Shown here piece by piece: positions 7,788 to 14,634 of a stretch of DNA of 53,803 nt. The first letter of the stretch is position 1. Every line of letters begins with the position of its first letter. This stretch comes from Fidelibacterota bacterium (GTDB lineage: Bacteria > Fidelibacterota > UBA8477 > JABMPR01), in NCBI GenBank assembly GCA_018650445.1, contig JABIFX010000031.1:1-53803 (forward strand). The letters are read 5' to 3'. Both the position numbers and the translations under genes were made by a program. Under the pieces are notes generated by a model, which was given only the letters and a program-made list of their open reading frames with translations, had not been told where the DNA came from and searched no databases.

Positions 7788-8591
7788 TTAACATACATAT
7801 GCCAGGTTGTCACTAACGTCTAAGAGGTACTTTGAGAACGCCTTTTTGTCTAATTGAGATCTTCGAATGAGAGTATGAGGTGTTGCTTCTTTTGCGGGCT
7901 CGAGGAGTTTATCGAAACGACCAATATCTTTTTTGGCCTGGTTCATGTAGTCATCCTTGCAGAGAAATTCAATTTCTAAAGATCCCTCATCCAGTTCCAA
8001 TTCTAATAACCAGAGATCCTCTTCCGGGCTCAGATATAGTTGGGTATCCTGCATCTGCTTGGAGTCAAACAGTGGATTGGTATGAATAATACGACCTGGT
8101 ATCGGCGTGCGCAGATAGATAATTTCATCTTCAAGTTGGAGCCAGGCAAAGCACTGTCTCTGCACAAGTAGTGAGTTATTTTTGGGTGTGATTATCTTCT
8201 GGACCGATGAAAGAATTTGAAACAGAAAGGCATCTATGCCCAGATGCACCTTCCCTTTACCAGTTCTTTTTATCCAAAAGTGACGATTTAGAAACTGGAG
8301 ACCTGGGGTAAACTGAATGACCGTTGCTTCAGGCTTACGAATATCAATGGTAGTTGATTCAGCTGTTTTTCCTGGACGACATCCGCGCATCATCTGCTTG
8401 TGAAAATCACATAAATCACAGTTTTGATTCAATGGACAGAGCTGATAATCAACGGATTCGGCATCCATCCATATGCATTTGTGTGTTTCCATTTTTGGTC
8501 TTACCCTACATGTTTTGGGCATTGGAGAAGGGGAATCCTGAGCCACACAGGAATCCCCCTCTATCGATTCGATATGTTTTAAACTTGTCAC
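7788..8591 (-). CDS. Soluble GcvH-like protein with N-terminal Cys cluster
   Basis: A 267-residue protein. The N-terminal part carries CIWM (from C39) followed by LCPLNQNCDLC, i.e. Cys 39, 52, 58 and 61, with C71 further on: a cluster resembling the CIWM...C..C motifs that precede many GcvH-like proteins and could bind Zn or Fe-S. Residues ~95-190 look like a glycine-cleavage-H (biotinyl-lipoyl) fold (WIKRTGKGKVHLGIDAF, later TPIPGRI). The lipoyl-accepting Lys is absent from the expected hairpin. The start is GTG 8591, overlapping the TGA of the previous gene (GTGA). No signal peptide or TM is visible, so it is probably cytoplasmic. A scaffold or redox-adaptor role is inferred; it is not a functional glycine-cleavage carrier by sequence. 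Confidence 0.75.
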   Translation of the reverse strand: MTSLKHIESIEGDSCVAQDSPSPMPKTCRVRPKMETHKCIWMDAESVDYQLCPLNQNCDLCDFHKQMMRGCRPGKTAESTTIDIRKPEATVIQFTPGLQFLNRHFWIKRTGKGKVHLGIDAFLFQILSSVQKIITPKNNSLLVQRQCFAWLQLEDEIIYLRTPIPGRIIHTNPLFDSKQMQDTQLYLSPEEDLWLLELELDEGSLEIEFLCKDDYMNQAKKDIGRFDKLLEPAKEATPHTLIRRSQLDKKAFSKYLLDVSDNLAYVC

Positions 8592-9280
8592 TTCGCTGCG
8601 TCGATAAACTCTGATTGGAACTCTTCCCAGATTTCAGGGGATAATGTTTCCAGCACGTTGTCTTCGATTTCACCACCTTCCTGGAGTAGGATGGGTTGAG
8701 CTGACAGATCATATTTTCTTTCGGCGAATGCCAGAACGTCACGCAGCCTGGCCTGCTCCTGTTGGATCCATTGTTGAGCCTTCTCACCTATAATGAGCAT
8801 GGCTTTCTCTACATCCCAACGCTTGGGAGCCATATCAAACAACCAGTTTTCCGTAAATTCATTGCTGGTTCGTATACTGAATTTATGGAGGGCCTTTTTA
8901 TTAATGGATTTCAAAGTTCCACTCACGGGAGAGTAGACTTTCAGGCTTTTTCCCTCAGCCATAAGGGTTGCAAGATGATCCCCGCGTTGAATCTCTTCAC
9001 CACTGATCTTGTGAAGCTGCAGTGAGACGGGACCTGTGAGAGCAGTCAGGAAGTCATCAATCCCAATTTGAACCTGACCAGCGGTTTTTAGATAAGCCCA
9101 GGTGTGGGTTTTATCAAAAAAGACACCGCGGGGTAAACGGACTTTGGCCAGTGAAAAGAGCGGACCTTCAACCTCTTTGAGAAAGGCGTAAAAGGGGACG
9201 AAAACCAGGAAAAAACTTATGATGAGTAGATACTCAATTCCTTTGGTTGCAAAAATATCGTTATAGAAAAGATTAGGCAT
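8588..9280 (-). CDS. Membrane-anchored GcvH-like protein (second copy)
   Basis: A 230-residue protein. One N-terminal transmembrane helix (about 14-35) is followed by a GcvH-like domain (about 50-150) with HTWAYLKTAGQVQIGIDDF and EGKSLKVYSPVSGTL. In true GcvH the lipoyl Lys stands six residues before the Y/S of the APVSG strand; here the Lys is five residues before, so the hairpin is one residue shorter. The C-terminal ~70 residues are helical and end in a LQEGGEIEDNVLE block that recurs in the first GcvH-like copy (LLQEGGDIADGAL). It sits directly after HybB and overlaps the third copy by four bases. It is probably a membrane-associated accessory of the HybAB module. Confidence 0.8.
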   Translation of the reverse strand: MPNLFYNDIFATKGIEYLLIISFFLVFVPFYAFLKEVEGPLFSLAKVRLPRGVFFDKTHTWAYLKTAGQVQIGIDDFLTALTGPVSLQLHKISGEEIQRGDHLATLMAEGKSLKVYSPVSGTLKSINKKALHKFSIRTSNEFTENWLFDMAPKRWDVEKAMLIIGEKAQQWIQQEQARLRDVLAFAERKYDLSAQPILLQEGGEIEDNVLETLSPEIWEEFQSEFIDAAK

Positions 9281-9297
9281 GATTCTGTTACCTCTCC

Positions 9298-10530
9298 TTA
9301 TTGTGTTTGTGAAGTTGCTGTCATGGATTCCATAGTTCTTAACACGGGCATACGATGGAGAACCCAGCGGAAGATCCAGATCTGAACGAATAGGATGGAT
9401 ACGGTTACGACTATTTCCATCCAGGTTGGTATATAGCGGGGAATCTCATCCCAACGATAGGCAATTACAGACACATTCATACGATTGAGGACGATCCCAA
9501 TCAGGGTCATAATAGAAGCCAACTTTATGGTGTATGGAGTACCCAATCTAACACCTCTAACAAAGAGCAGCATTGGAATGAGGACAAAACCGATCATCTC
9601 TATCATGTACCATACACCCATGGGGGTCATGAGATATCCCAGGGTATGATTGTGAACTGAATCAACGATTTTGAGAAAGAAATATACAAACATAGCGATC
9701 GCGCAAACTCGGGAGAGACCGCGAATCATGATATTGTGGTTCTCATCGCTATTATTATCCAACTGATAGGCAAAGACCTTTTGTAAGATACTCCCTTGAA
9801 AAATCACCATACTCAGTCCAGCAAAAATACTGGAGATAAAGAACAGGGTGGGGATGAACTCTGAATACCAGAGAGGATGGATCTTGCCCTTGGCCATGAG
9901 GAAGAGCGCGCCCAGTCCAGATTGGTGGAGGGTGGAAAGTGTGATACCAAAAACTACTGCACCAATGGTGAGACGTTTCAGGTTTCGTCTGGCACGCTCT
10001 GAACCCAGCCACTCTGCTATTGTGGGAGAAAATTCGATGAGCTGAGCCACGATATAGAGCATAAAGTGCCAGGCCACCAGAAAGAGAATGCTGCTGGTCC
10101 CAAACGAGTTACCTATGATAGGATTGATGATGTTCCAGGGTTTACCCAGGTCAAGAATCAAAGCAATTGCATAGAAGGTATATGCCAGGAATCCGTTCAA
10201 TACGGTGACACGAATCAGTGGTTTATACTTTTCCAAACCCAGGATATATACCATAAAGGTTAAAACGTAGGCTCCCCCGGCAAAGGCAACACCTGTCACC
10301 ACGTTAAAACCCTTCCACAACCCCCAGGGCACAGTTTGGGTCACATTTGAAACCGCTGAGAGTCCATAAACAAAACGAATAACAATAATGACTGCTGCAA
10401 CAATTACAGTTGGCACAGAAATCATATTAAAGATGGTCCATGGATTACCACGGGGTTTTAACTCAGAAAGTAAAAACTTCCAGGTACTGGCAGGACGTTC
10501 ATAAGTATCAGTCATTAAACTCTCACTCAT
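9298..10530 (-). CDS. hybB: HybB/NrfD-type quinone-interacting membrane subunit
   Basis: A 410-residue polytopic protein with about ten hydrophobic segments, similar in length to E. coli HybB (392). The early block QTVPWGLWKGFNVVTG.AFAGGAY and the later LDLGKPWN are typical of HybB/NrfD-like anchors. These carry electrons from a periplasmic Fe-S subunit to the quinone pool, or translocate protons. I prefer ATG 10530 over an upstream ATG at 10560 because AAGGAG precedes it by six bases. It then overlaps the HybA gene end by eight bases. With HybA and the hydrogenase it should form a group 1 H2:quinone oxidoreductase. The GcvH-like gene follows after 17 bp. Confidence 0.9.
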   Translation of the reverse strand: MSESLMTDTYERPASTWKFLLSELKPRGNPWTIFNMISVPTVIVAAVIIVIRFVYGLSAVSNVTQTVPWGLWKGFNVVTGVAFAGGAYVLTFMVYILGLEKYKPLIRVTVLNGFLAYTFYAIALILDLGKPWNIINPIIGNSFGTSSILFLVAWHFMLYIVAQLIEFSPTIAEWLGSERARRNLKRLTIGAVVFGITLSTLHQSGLGALFLMAKGKIHPLWYSEFIPTLFFISSIFAGLSMVIFQGSILQKVFAYQLDNNSDENHNIMIRGLSRVCAIAMFVYFFLKIVDSVHNHTLGYLMTPMGVWYMIEMIGFVLIPMLLFVRGVRLGTPYTIKLASIMTLIGIVLNRMNVSVIAYRWDEIPRYIPTWMEIVVTVSILFVQIWIFRWVLHRMPVLRTMESMTATSQTQ

Positions 10531-11395
10531 GATCTGCTCCTTCCATAACTTCTTGGTCATCTTTTTTCGTTGCTTCTCTCAAACCCATGAGCAAAGCTGG
10601 CCATAGAACAAAAACGGAGGGAACACTGTATAGGAATCCCTTTGTGAGTTCAGGATATGGTTTGGTTTCCAGGTCAGTTTTGAATCCAAGTTCCTCAAAA
10701 GGAACAGGGGAGACATTTAACCATGATGTACCACCGGCTTCATATTCACCATATACATGATCGACATATGAATCGGGATCTTCCAGAATTCTTCGGTGAG
10801 CCTCGGCTAAGATCTCGCTGCGTTTTCCAAACGTGAGTGCCTCAGCGGGACAGTTTTCAACACAGGCAGGAATTTCACCTTCCTTCAATTTGTCAAAACA
10901 CATCTGGCACTTACCAATTTTTGGATTGTTGTCATCAAATTCGAATTGGGGAACGTCAAAGGGGCAGGAGACCATGCAGTAACGACATCCCATACATTTA
11001 CCTTCAGTCCAGGTTACCGGACCTTCTTCATGCTTTGTCATTGCTTGAGTAAGACAGGCAGAAGCACATGCAGGTTGGGCGCAATGCATACATTGTTGTT
11101 TCGTGTACACCTCACCAACACTGGTCTCTACGGCATTGATTACAGAGTATTGATCCGGCTTTAATTTTCGTTTTACATCACTATCCGGGTAGTCAGAAGG
11201 TTCTGGCAGGTTGTTGGCTGCCGCACAGGCGAATTCACACTCCTGACAGCCTTCACACAGGGTTATGTCATGCAGGATGGCATAGAATTCTTCCTGGTCT
11301 GGTTCAGGCTTTGATTTTCCAAGGGCAGAGGCTCCACTCAGGCTAGCGCCCGCAACCCCCAGGGGTTTAAGAAATTCTCGTCTATCAATAGACAT
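10523..11395 (-). CDS. hybA: HybA-type ferredoxin subunit, four [4Fe-4S] clusters, Tat signal
   Basis: A 290-residue protein beginning with a Tat-type signal (DRREFLKPLGVAGASLSG). Four Cys groups follow: CEGCQECEFAC, CMHCAQPACASAC, CMGCRYCMVSC, and CQMC with CVENC. These fit four [4Fe-4S] clusters as in HybA/DmsB/NrfC-like electron-transfer subunits. A C-terminal hydrophobic helix (about 250-275, FLYSVPSVFVLWPALLMGL) would anchor it to the membrane, as in HybA. It lies between the first GcvH-like gene (50-bp gap) and HybB (8-bp overlap). Periplasmic electron relay from hydrogenase small subunit to HybB is the expected role. Confidence 0.92.
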   Translation of the reverse strand: MSIDRREFLKPLGVAGASLSGASALGKSKPEPDQEEFYAILHDITLCEGCQECEFACAAANNLPEPSDYPDSDVKRKLKPDQYSVINAVETSVGEVYTKQQCMHCAQPACASACLTQAMTKHEEGPVTWTEGKCMGCRYCMVSCPFDVPQFEFDDNNPKIGKCQMCFDKLKEGEIPACVENCPAEALTFGKRSEILAEAHRRILEDPDSYVDHVYGEYEAGGTSWLNVSPVPFEELGFKTDLETKPYPELTKGFLYSVPSVFVLWPALLMGLREATKKDDQEVMEGADHE

Positions 11396-11445
11396 ATTGG
11401 ATTGTCCTTACAGTTTCTAGAATCAGTTATGAGGATGAGGGATTA

Positions 11446-12156
11446 TTATGAATCGTGTAACAATTCTTGATTCGATGGATCCAGAATGAGCTTTTGAAAT
11501 GATCCCCACAAACCTTTGCCAGCGAATGCCAACGCGCCGTCAGCGATATCACCACCTTCTTGAAGCAATGCCAAACCACGTTCCGCATGGGGCGGTGCAA
11601 AAGAATGAGCGAAGAAATCTCGGATTCTTGCTATTTCAGCTTTGAGCCAGGATGATGTACGCGAACCCCGATAGAGTCGCTGGGTATCATTTTCCCAGTT
11701 TGAGGGTTCAAGCTTTGCCAACCAACCAGCAGCATAGGGATCCCTGTGTACAATACCCAGATTCTGAAGGGCGACGTGATTGATCGTTTTGATTGTTCCG
11801 GAGACAGGAGCAGAGATCACTAGCATCTTGCCTTCATGTGAAATTTGAAACATGGGGTCTCCCTGCCGAACTTCTTGTCCCTTCTCTGGGATCTTGATTT
11901 CGGATAGAACACCTGTTAAACCATTAAGAAAAGCATCAACACCAACTTTGGCGACTCCGTTAGACTGCATATGTGCCCAGCTGTGGGTAGGACTGAAGTA
12001 GACCCCAGCAGGTGAGGTGAGTCTATCGGGTTTGAATTGATACGTCTTCTTCATTACGATGGGTGAATCACGCAAAGCCTGATATCGTTTCATTCCCTTA
12101 TACCAGGAAATTGATATTGCGATAGCAGCAAATAAAACAACGAGAGCAATGACCAT
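11446..12156 (-). CDS. Membrane-anchored GcvH-like protein (first copy)
   Basis: A 236-residue protein with an N-terminal transmembrane helix (about 2-20) and a GcvH-like domain (about 45-150: FSPTHSWAHMQSNGVAKVGVDAF, then EGKMLVISAPVSGTIKTIN). As in the second copy the hairpin Lys is five rather than six residues before the SAPVSG strand, so lipoylation is doubtful. The helical C-terminal part includes LLQEGGDIADGAL, shared with the copy at 8588-9280. The start is well defined: AAAGGAGG lies just upstream of ATG 12156. It is the first gene of the - strand cluster, placed ahead of HybA. The two membrane copies bracket HybAB, which suggests a dedicated pair of accessory subunits. Confidence 0.8.
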   Translation of the reverse strand: MVIALVVLFAAIAISISWYKGMKRYQALRDSPIVMKKTYQFKPDRLTSPAGVYFSPTHSWAHMQSNGVAKVGVDAFLNGLTGVLSEIKIPEKGQEVRQGDPMFQISHEGKMLVISAPVSGTIKTINHVALQNLGIVHRDPYAAGWLAKLEPSNWENDTQRLYRGSRTSSWLKAEIARIRDFFAHSFAPPHAERGLALLQEGGDIADGALAFAGKGLWGSFQKLILDPSNQELLHDS

Positions 12157-12188
12157 TATGAACCTCCTTTTTTGTTCACCTCTACTAA

Positions 12189-12204
12189 TTCAATAGCGAT
12201 GCCA
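12189..12204 (-). promoter_or_regulatory. Candidate sigma-54 promoter for the GcvH-like/HybAB operon
   Basis: On the - strand it reads TGGCATCGCTATTGAA, against TGGCACGNNNNTTGCW. The GG and the TTG are at the right spacing, but the -12 is GA rather than GC and the -24 has two changes. A start near 12178 would give a ~22-base leader containing the SD. A perfect TATAAT on the - strand (12209-12214) without a good -35 is an alternative. The presence of a sigma-54 regulator in the same cluster favours the first reading. Confidence 0.4.
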
Positions 12205-12221
12205 GAAAATTATACAACACA

Positions 12222-12254
12222 TAAGCATATATTTAACAGTTAGATAGATGCTTA
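12222..12254. repeat. Inverted repeat upstream of the GcvH-like/HybAB operon
   Basis: TAAGCAT (12222-12228) and ATGCTTA (12248-12254) form a perfect 7-bp inverted repeat with a 19-bp spacer, just upstream of the candidate sigma-54 site. TAAGCAT also occurs at 7769-7775 at the kinase promoter. It could be a regulator-binding site; the sequence alone cannot show this. Confidence 0.35.
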
Positions 12255-12524
12255 ATAATATTGAAGGACAAAAAAATAGAAGTGTATAGAAATTCATCAC
12301 ATGCACTCAGCCACCGGCGAAAACGCGCTTCACGCCCAATCTTCGATAGTGCTGAAAAATGCAACAACTGTTTAGAATCCTTACAGTGCCTTAGGAGAGG
12401 GAAAAACTAATATATAGTATTGATAATAATGATGTTAGTGTGAAATAATATGACTATTCATCTAGGAGAAAAATACGAGAGGGCAAAAATAGATAAACCG
12501 ATTTTCGAATTATTGAGTTTTTAA

Positions 12525-12594
12525 ACACCCCTATTATTAAGTAATTCCATTCCTCGAGAGAATTATCCGGGCATAGCGATTACTTAATGGGTGT
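12525..12594. repeat. Imperfect inverted repeat in intergenic region
   Basis: ACACCC and then ATTAAGTAAT on the left (with a five-base bulge between them) pair with ATTACTTAAT and GGGTGT on the right. The roughly 16-bp stem encloses a ~33-base loop. The loop contains a CTCGAG-centred near-palindrome (TTCCTCGAGAGAA). It could be a structured RNA, a protein-binding element or a relic of a small mobile repeat. No copy was noticed elsewhere in the window. Confidence 0.4.
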
Positions 12595-12796
12595 AAAGTG
12601 ATAATAAACAATATTATGACTTCATTTCGATATTGGCAAGTATCTGTTGAAAATATATACAACTCCCGTGGTACAGCTAGTATCTGCATGATTTTGTCAG
12701 ATCCAGCTGATTTTACCAACATTACTAATTTTGTTTGCATGTTTAAATCTATCTCAGTTTAGATTCTTGGACAAAAAATTATTAGGAGAGTCCATC

Positions 12797-13546
12797 GTGC
12801 GTCAGTTTATCATCATTCTTGTAACTGCCAGCGTCCTGTTTGGCTGGGGAAAAACCGGTCATCGGGTTATCGGCAAAATTGCTGAAGAGAATCTTACACC
12901 AGTAGCAAAAGAGAAAATATCATATTTATTGGGCCACACCGATATTGCTAGAATTGCAAATTGGGCAGACGAGATTAAATCGGATTCTGCTTGGGATCAT
13001 TCACATGACTGGCACTATTGTACCATTCTAGAGGGACATGAATATGAAGGTCCTGAAGCAGGTGGCTACGCTGTAAAGAAGGTGTCTGAATTTACCACTT
13101 TGCTTAAAAAAGGTACGCTGGGAAAGAAAGATCAATTGAATGTATTCCGCTTCATCGTCCACATCGTTGGAGATTTACATCAACCTCTTCATGTAGGTAA
13201 TGGAACAGACAGGGGTGGAAATGATGTGAAAGTGACCTGGTTTTGGGATGAGACAAATCTGCATAAAGTCTGGGATTCCCAGATGATAGATGGTATGCAA
13301 TACAGCTACACAGAATATGCCCAGCAGATTCAGCTTGGTTTATCCGATGCCGATAAACAACTCATGCTCGATCCAAACATCTTAAGCTTTGTAAATAACT
13401 CCCGCGCAGTTCATGACCAGGTCTATGATATTGGTGACGGTAAACTGTCATACGAATATGTTTACAAAAATAAAGAACTGATGGAAGACCGGCTGTTAAA
13501 GGCAGGTTTCCATCTGGCAGCTATTCTGAATGATATTTTTAAGTAA
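12797..13546 (+). CDS. Secreted S1/P1-type zinc nuclease
   Basis: A 249-residue protein (GTG start at 12797, AGGAG eight bases upstream). A 16-residue signal peptide ends in G16, so the mature protein would begin with W17. In S1/P1 nucleases the mature N-terminal Trp itself binds zinc. Other ligands are visible: GKTGHRVIG (His), NWADEI (Asp), DWHYC (His) and HIVGDLHQPLHVG. These enzymes cut single-stranded nucleic acid and 3'-nucleotides outside the cytoplasm with three zinc ions. The family assignment is firm. The next gene starts immediately after the stop, indicating an operon with a phospholipase: a possible nutrient or phosphate scavenging pair. Confidence 0.93.
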   Translation: MRQFIIILVTASVLFGWGKTGHRVIGKIAEENLTPVAKEKISYLLGHTDIARIANWADEIKSDSAWDHSHDWHYCTILEGHEYEGPEAGGYAVKKVSEFTTLLKKGTLGKKDQLNVFRFIVHIVGDLHQPLHVGNGTDRGGNDVKVTWFWDETNLHKVWDSQMIDGMQYSYTEYAQQIQLGLSDADKQLMLDPNILSFVNNSRAVHDQVYDIGDGKLSYEYVYKNKELMEDRLLKAGFHLAAILNDIFK

Positions 13547-14551
13547 ATGATAGACCCGCGTCACGCAATCCGCATCTTTCTTTCAATATGTCTTGTGTTG
13601 GGGACATTATTTGGAGCATCACCCAACACAGTTGAAATGGAGCAAAAGTTTAAGCTTGTTCTGGAAGGCAAGGCTCAGCAGGATTTTACAGTAGGTTTAG
13701 CTCTGGGTGCAGGTGCTGCTAAAGGTTTTGCGCATATTGGAGTTTTGGATGCTCTGGAAAAAGCAGGTATCCGCATTGATATGATCGCCGGTAGTAGTAT
13801 GGGTGCCATCATAGGGGGTGGATACGCAGCAGGCCTCAGTGTTGATTCATTATCAGATGTTGCATTGAATCAAGATTGGCTAGATGTTTTAAATCTACTG
13901 GATCCGGTTTTCCCAACCCGAGGGTTTATTGATGGCCAGAAAATTCACGCTTTTCTCAATGAACTATATGGTCATCAAAATATCGAAGATTTAGCTATTC
14001 CATTTTCAGCTACAACAGTTGATATCCTTAAAGGTGACTTATTTGTCCTGAATAAGGGCAATCTGGCCAACGCTGCCCGGGCCAGCTCATCTATTCCTAT
14101 CATCTTTAACCCCCTGGCCAATGAGGATCAAGTTCTGGTTGATGGTGGTATGATTGACCCGGTACCCATCGATGTAGTGCGATCTATGGGAGCAGATTAT
14201 ATCATAGCTGTAAACGTATTAGCCTTTCCAGAAGGCAAAACGGAGAAGCAGAAATTCAAATACATGAATGCTGACAAATTAAAGAATAGCCGATCCACAT
14301 GGCGAATTCCTAAAGCGAATGAAGCCTGGTATACTGCGGGGAAACCGAATCTGGCTGAAATCGCCCATGAAACAGTCATTCTATCCATGGCATTAATTGC
14401 AGCTAATCAAGTTGAGTTGGCCAACCCCAATATGATTATCAATGTGAGTACAGGTCTGGCGGCCTGGAATTTCCTGGAAGCAGAAATTGCCATCGAAAAG
14501 GGTTATCGAGAAACCATCCTGCAATTGGAGCTGGCCAAACAAAAACACTAG
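13547..14551 (+). CDS. Patatin-like phospholipase, exported
   Basis: A 334-residue protein with a signal-like N-terminus (about 8-25) and a patatin domain. The oxyanion/Gly-rich loop GAGAAKGFAHIGVL and nucleophile elbow GSSMG (S84) are followed by the catalytic Asp in VDGGMIDPVP (D199). Patatins use a Ser-Asp dyad to hydrolyse acyl esters of phospholipids. ATG 13547 directly follows the nuclease stop with no separate SD, so translation is probably coupled. The protein resembles the RssA/NTE-type bacterial subgroup in size. Its substrate is unknown. Confidence 0.92.
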   Translation: MIDPRHAIRIFLSICLVLGTLFGASPNTVEMEQKFKLVLEGKAQQDFTVGLALGAGAAKGFAHIGVLDALEKAGIRIDMIAGSSMGAIIGGGYAAGLSVDSLSDVALNQDWLDVLNLLDPVFPTRGFIDGQKIHAFLNELYGHQNIEDLAIPFSATTVDILKGDLFVLNKGNLANAARASSSIPIIFNPLANEDQVLVDGGMIDPVPIDVVRSMGADYIIAVNVLAFPEGKTEKQKFKYMNADKLKNSRSTWRIPKANEAWYTAGKPNLAEIAHETVILSMALIAANQVELANPNMIINVSTGLAAWNFLEAEIAIEKGYRETILQLELAKQKH

Positions 14552-14634
14552 AACCTCTGGCTGGCAGCAATATTATTCACAACTTTTTCTCAGGTTTTAG
14601 TTGACTCAGTCAATGGTCTGTTGAAATTAAATCC

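Larger units (their letters stand above)
12157..12796. other. 640-bp AT-rich intergenic region
   Basis: This divergent gap lies between the - strand hydrogenase-accessory operon and the + strand nuclease gene. The left 100 bp hold the SD, candidate promoter and inverted repeat described separately. Around 12300-12350 there is a short GC-richer patch. An imperfect long inverted repeat lies at 12525-12594. No ORF with an SD and a sensible composition is visible; the longest + strand possibility I noted is a 24-codon ATG frame at 12450 without an SD. No tRNA-like cloverleaf was found. Confidence 0.6.

Noticed and set aside
12450-12524. 24-codon ATG frame
   Set aside because: No SD in front and no conservation evidence; too short to support.
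12537-12740. 67-codon - strand open frame in the 640-bp intergenic gap
   Set aside because: No SD, no recognisable sequence; it overlaps the inverted repeat and has non-coding composition.
14552-14634. Possible sigma-54 site around TGGCAGCA
   Set aside because: The -12 element lacks the required GC at the correct spacing.
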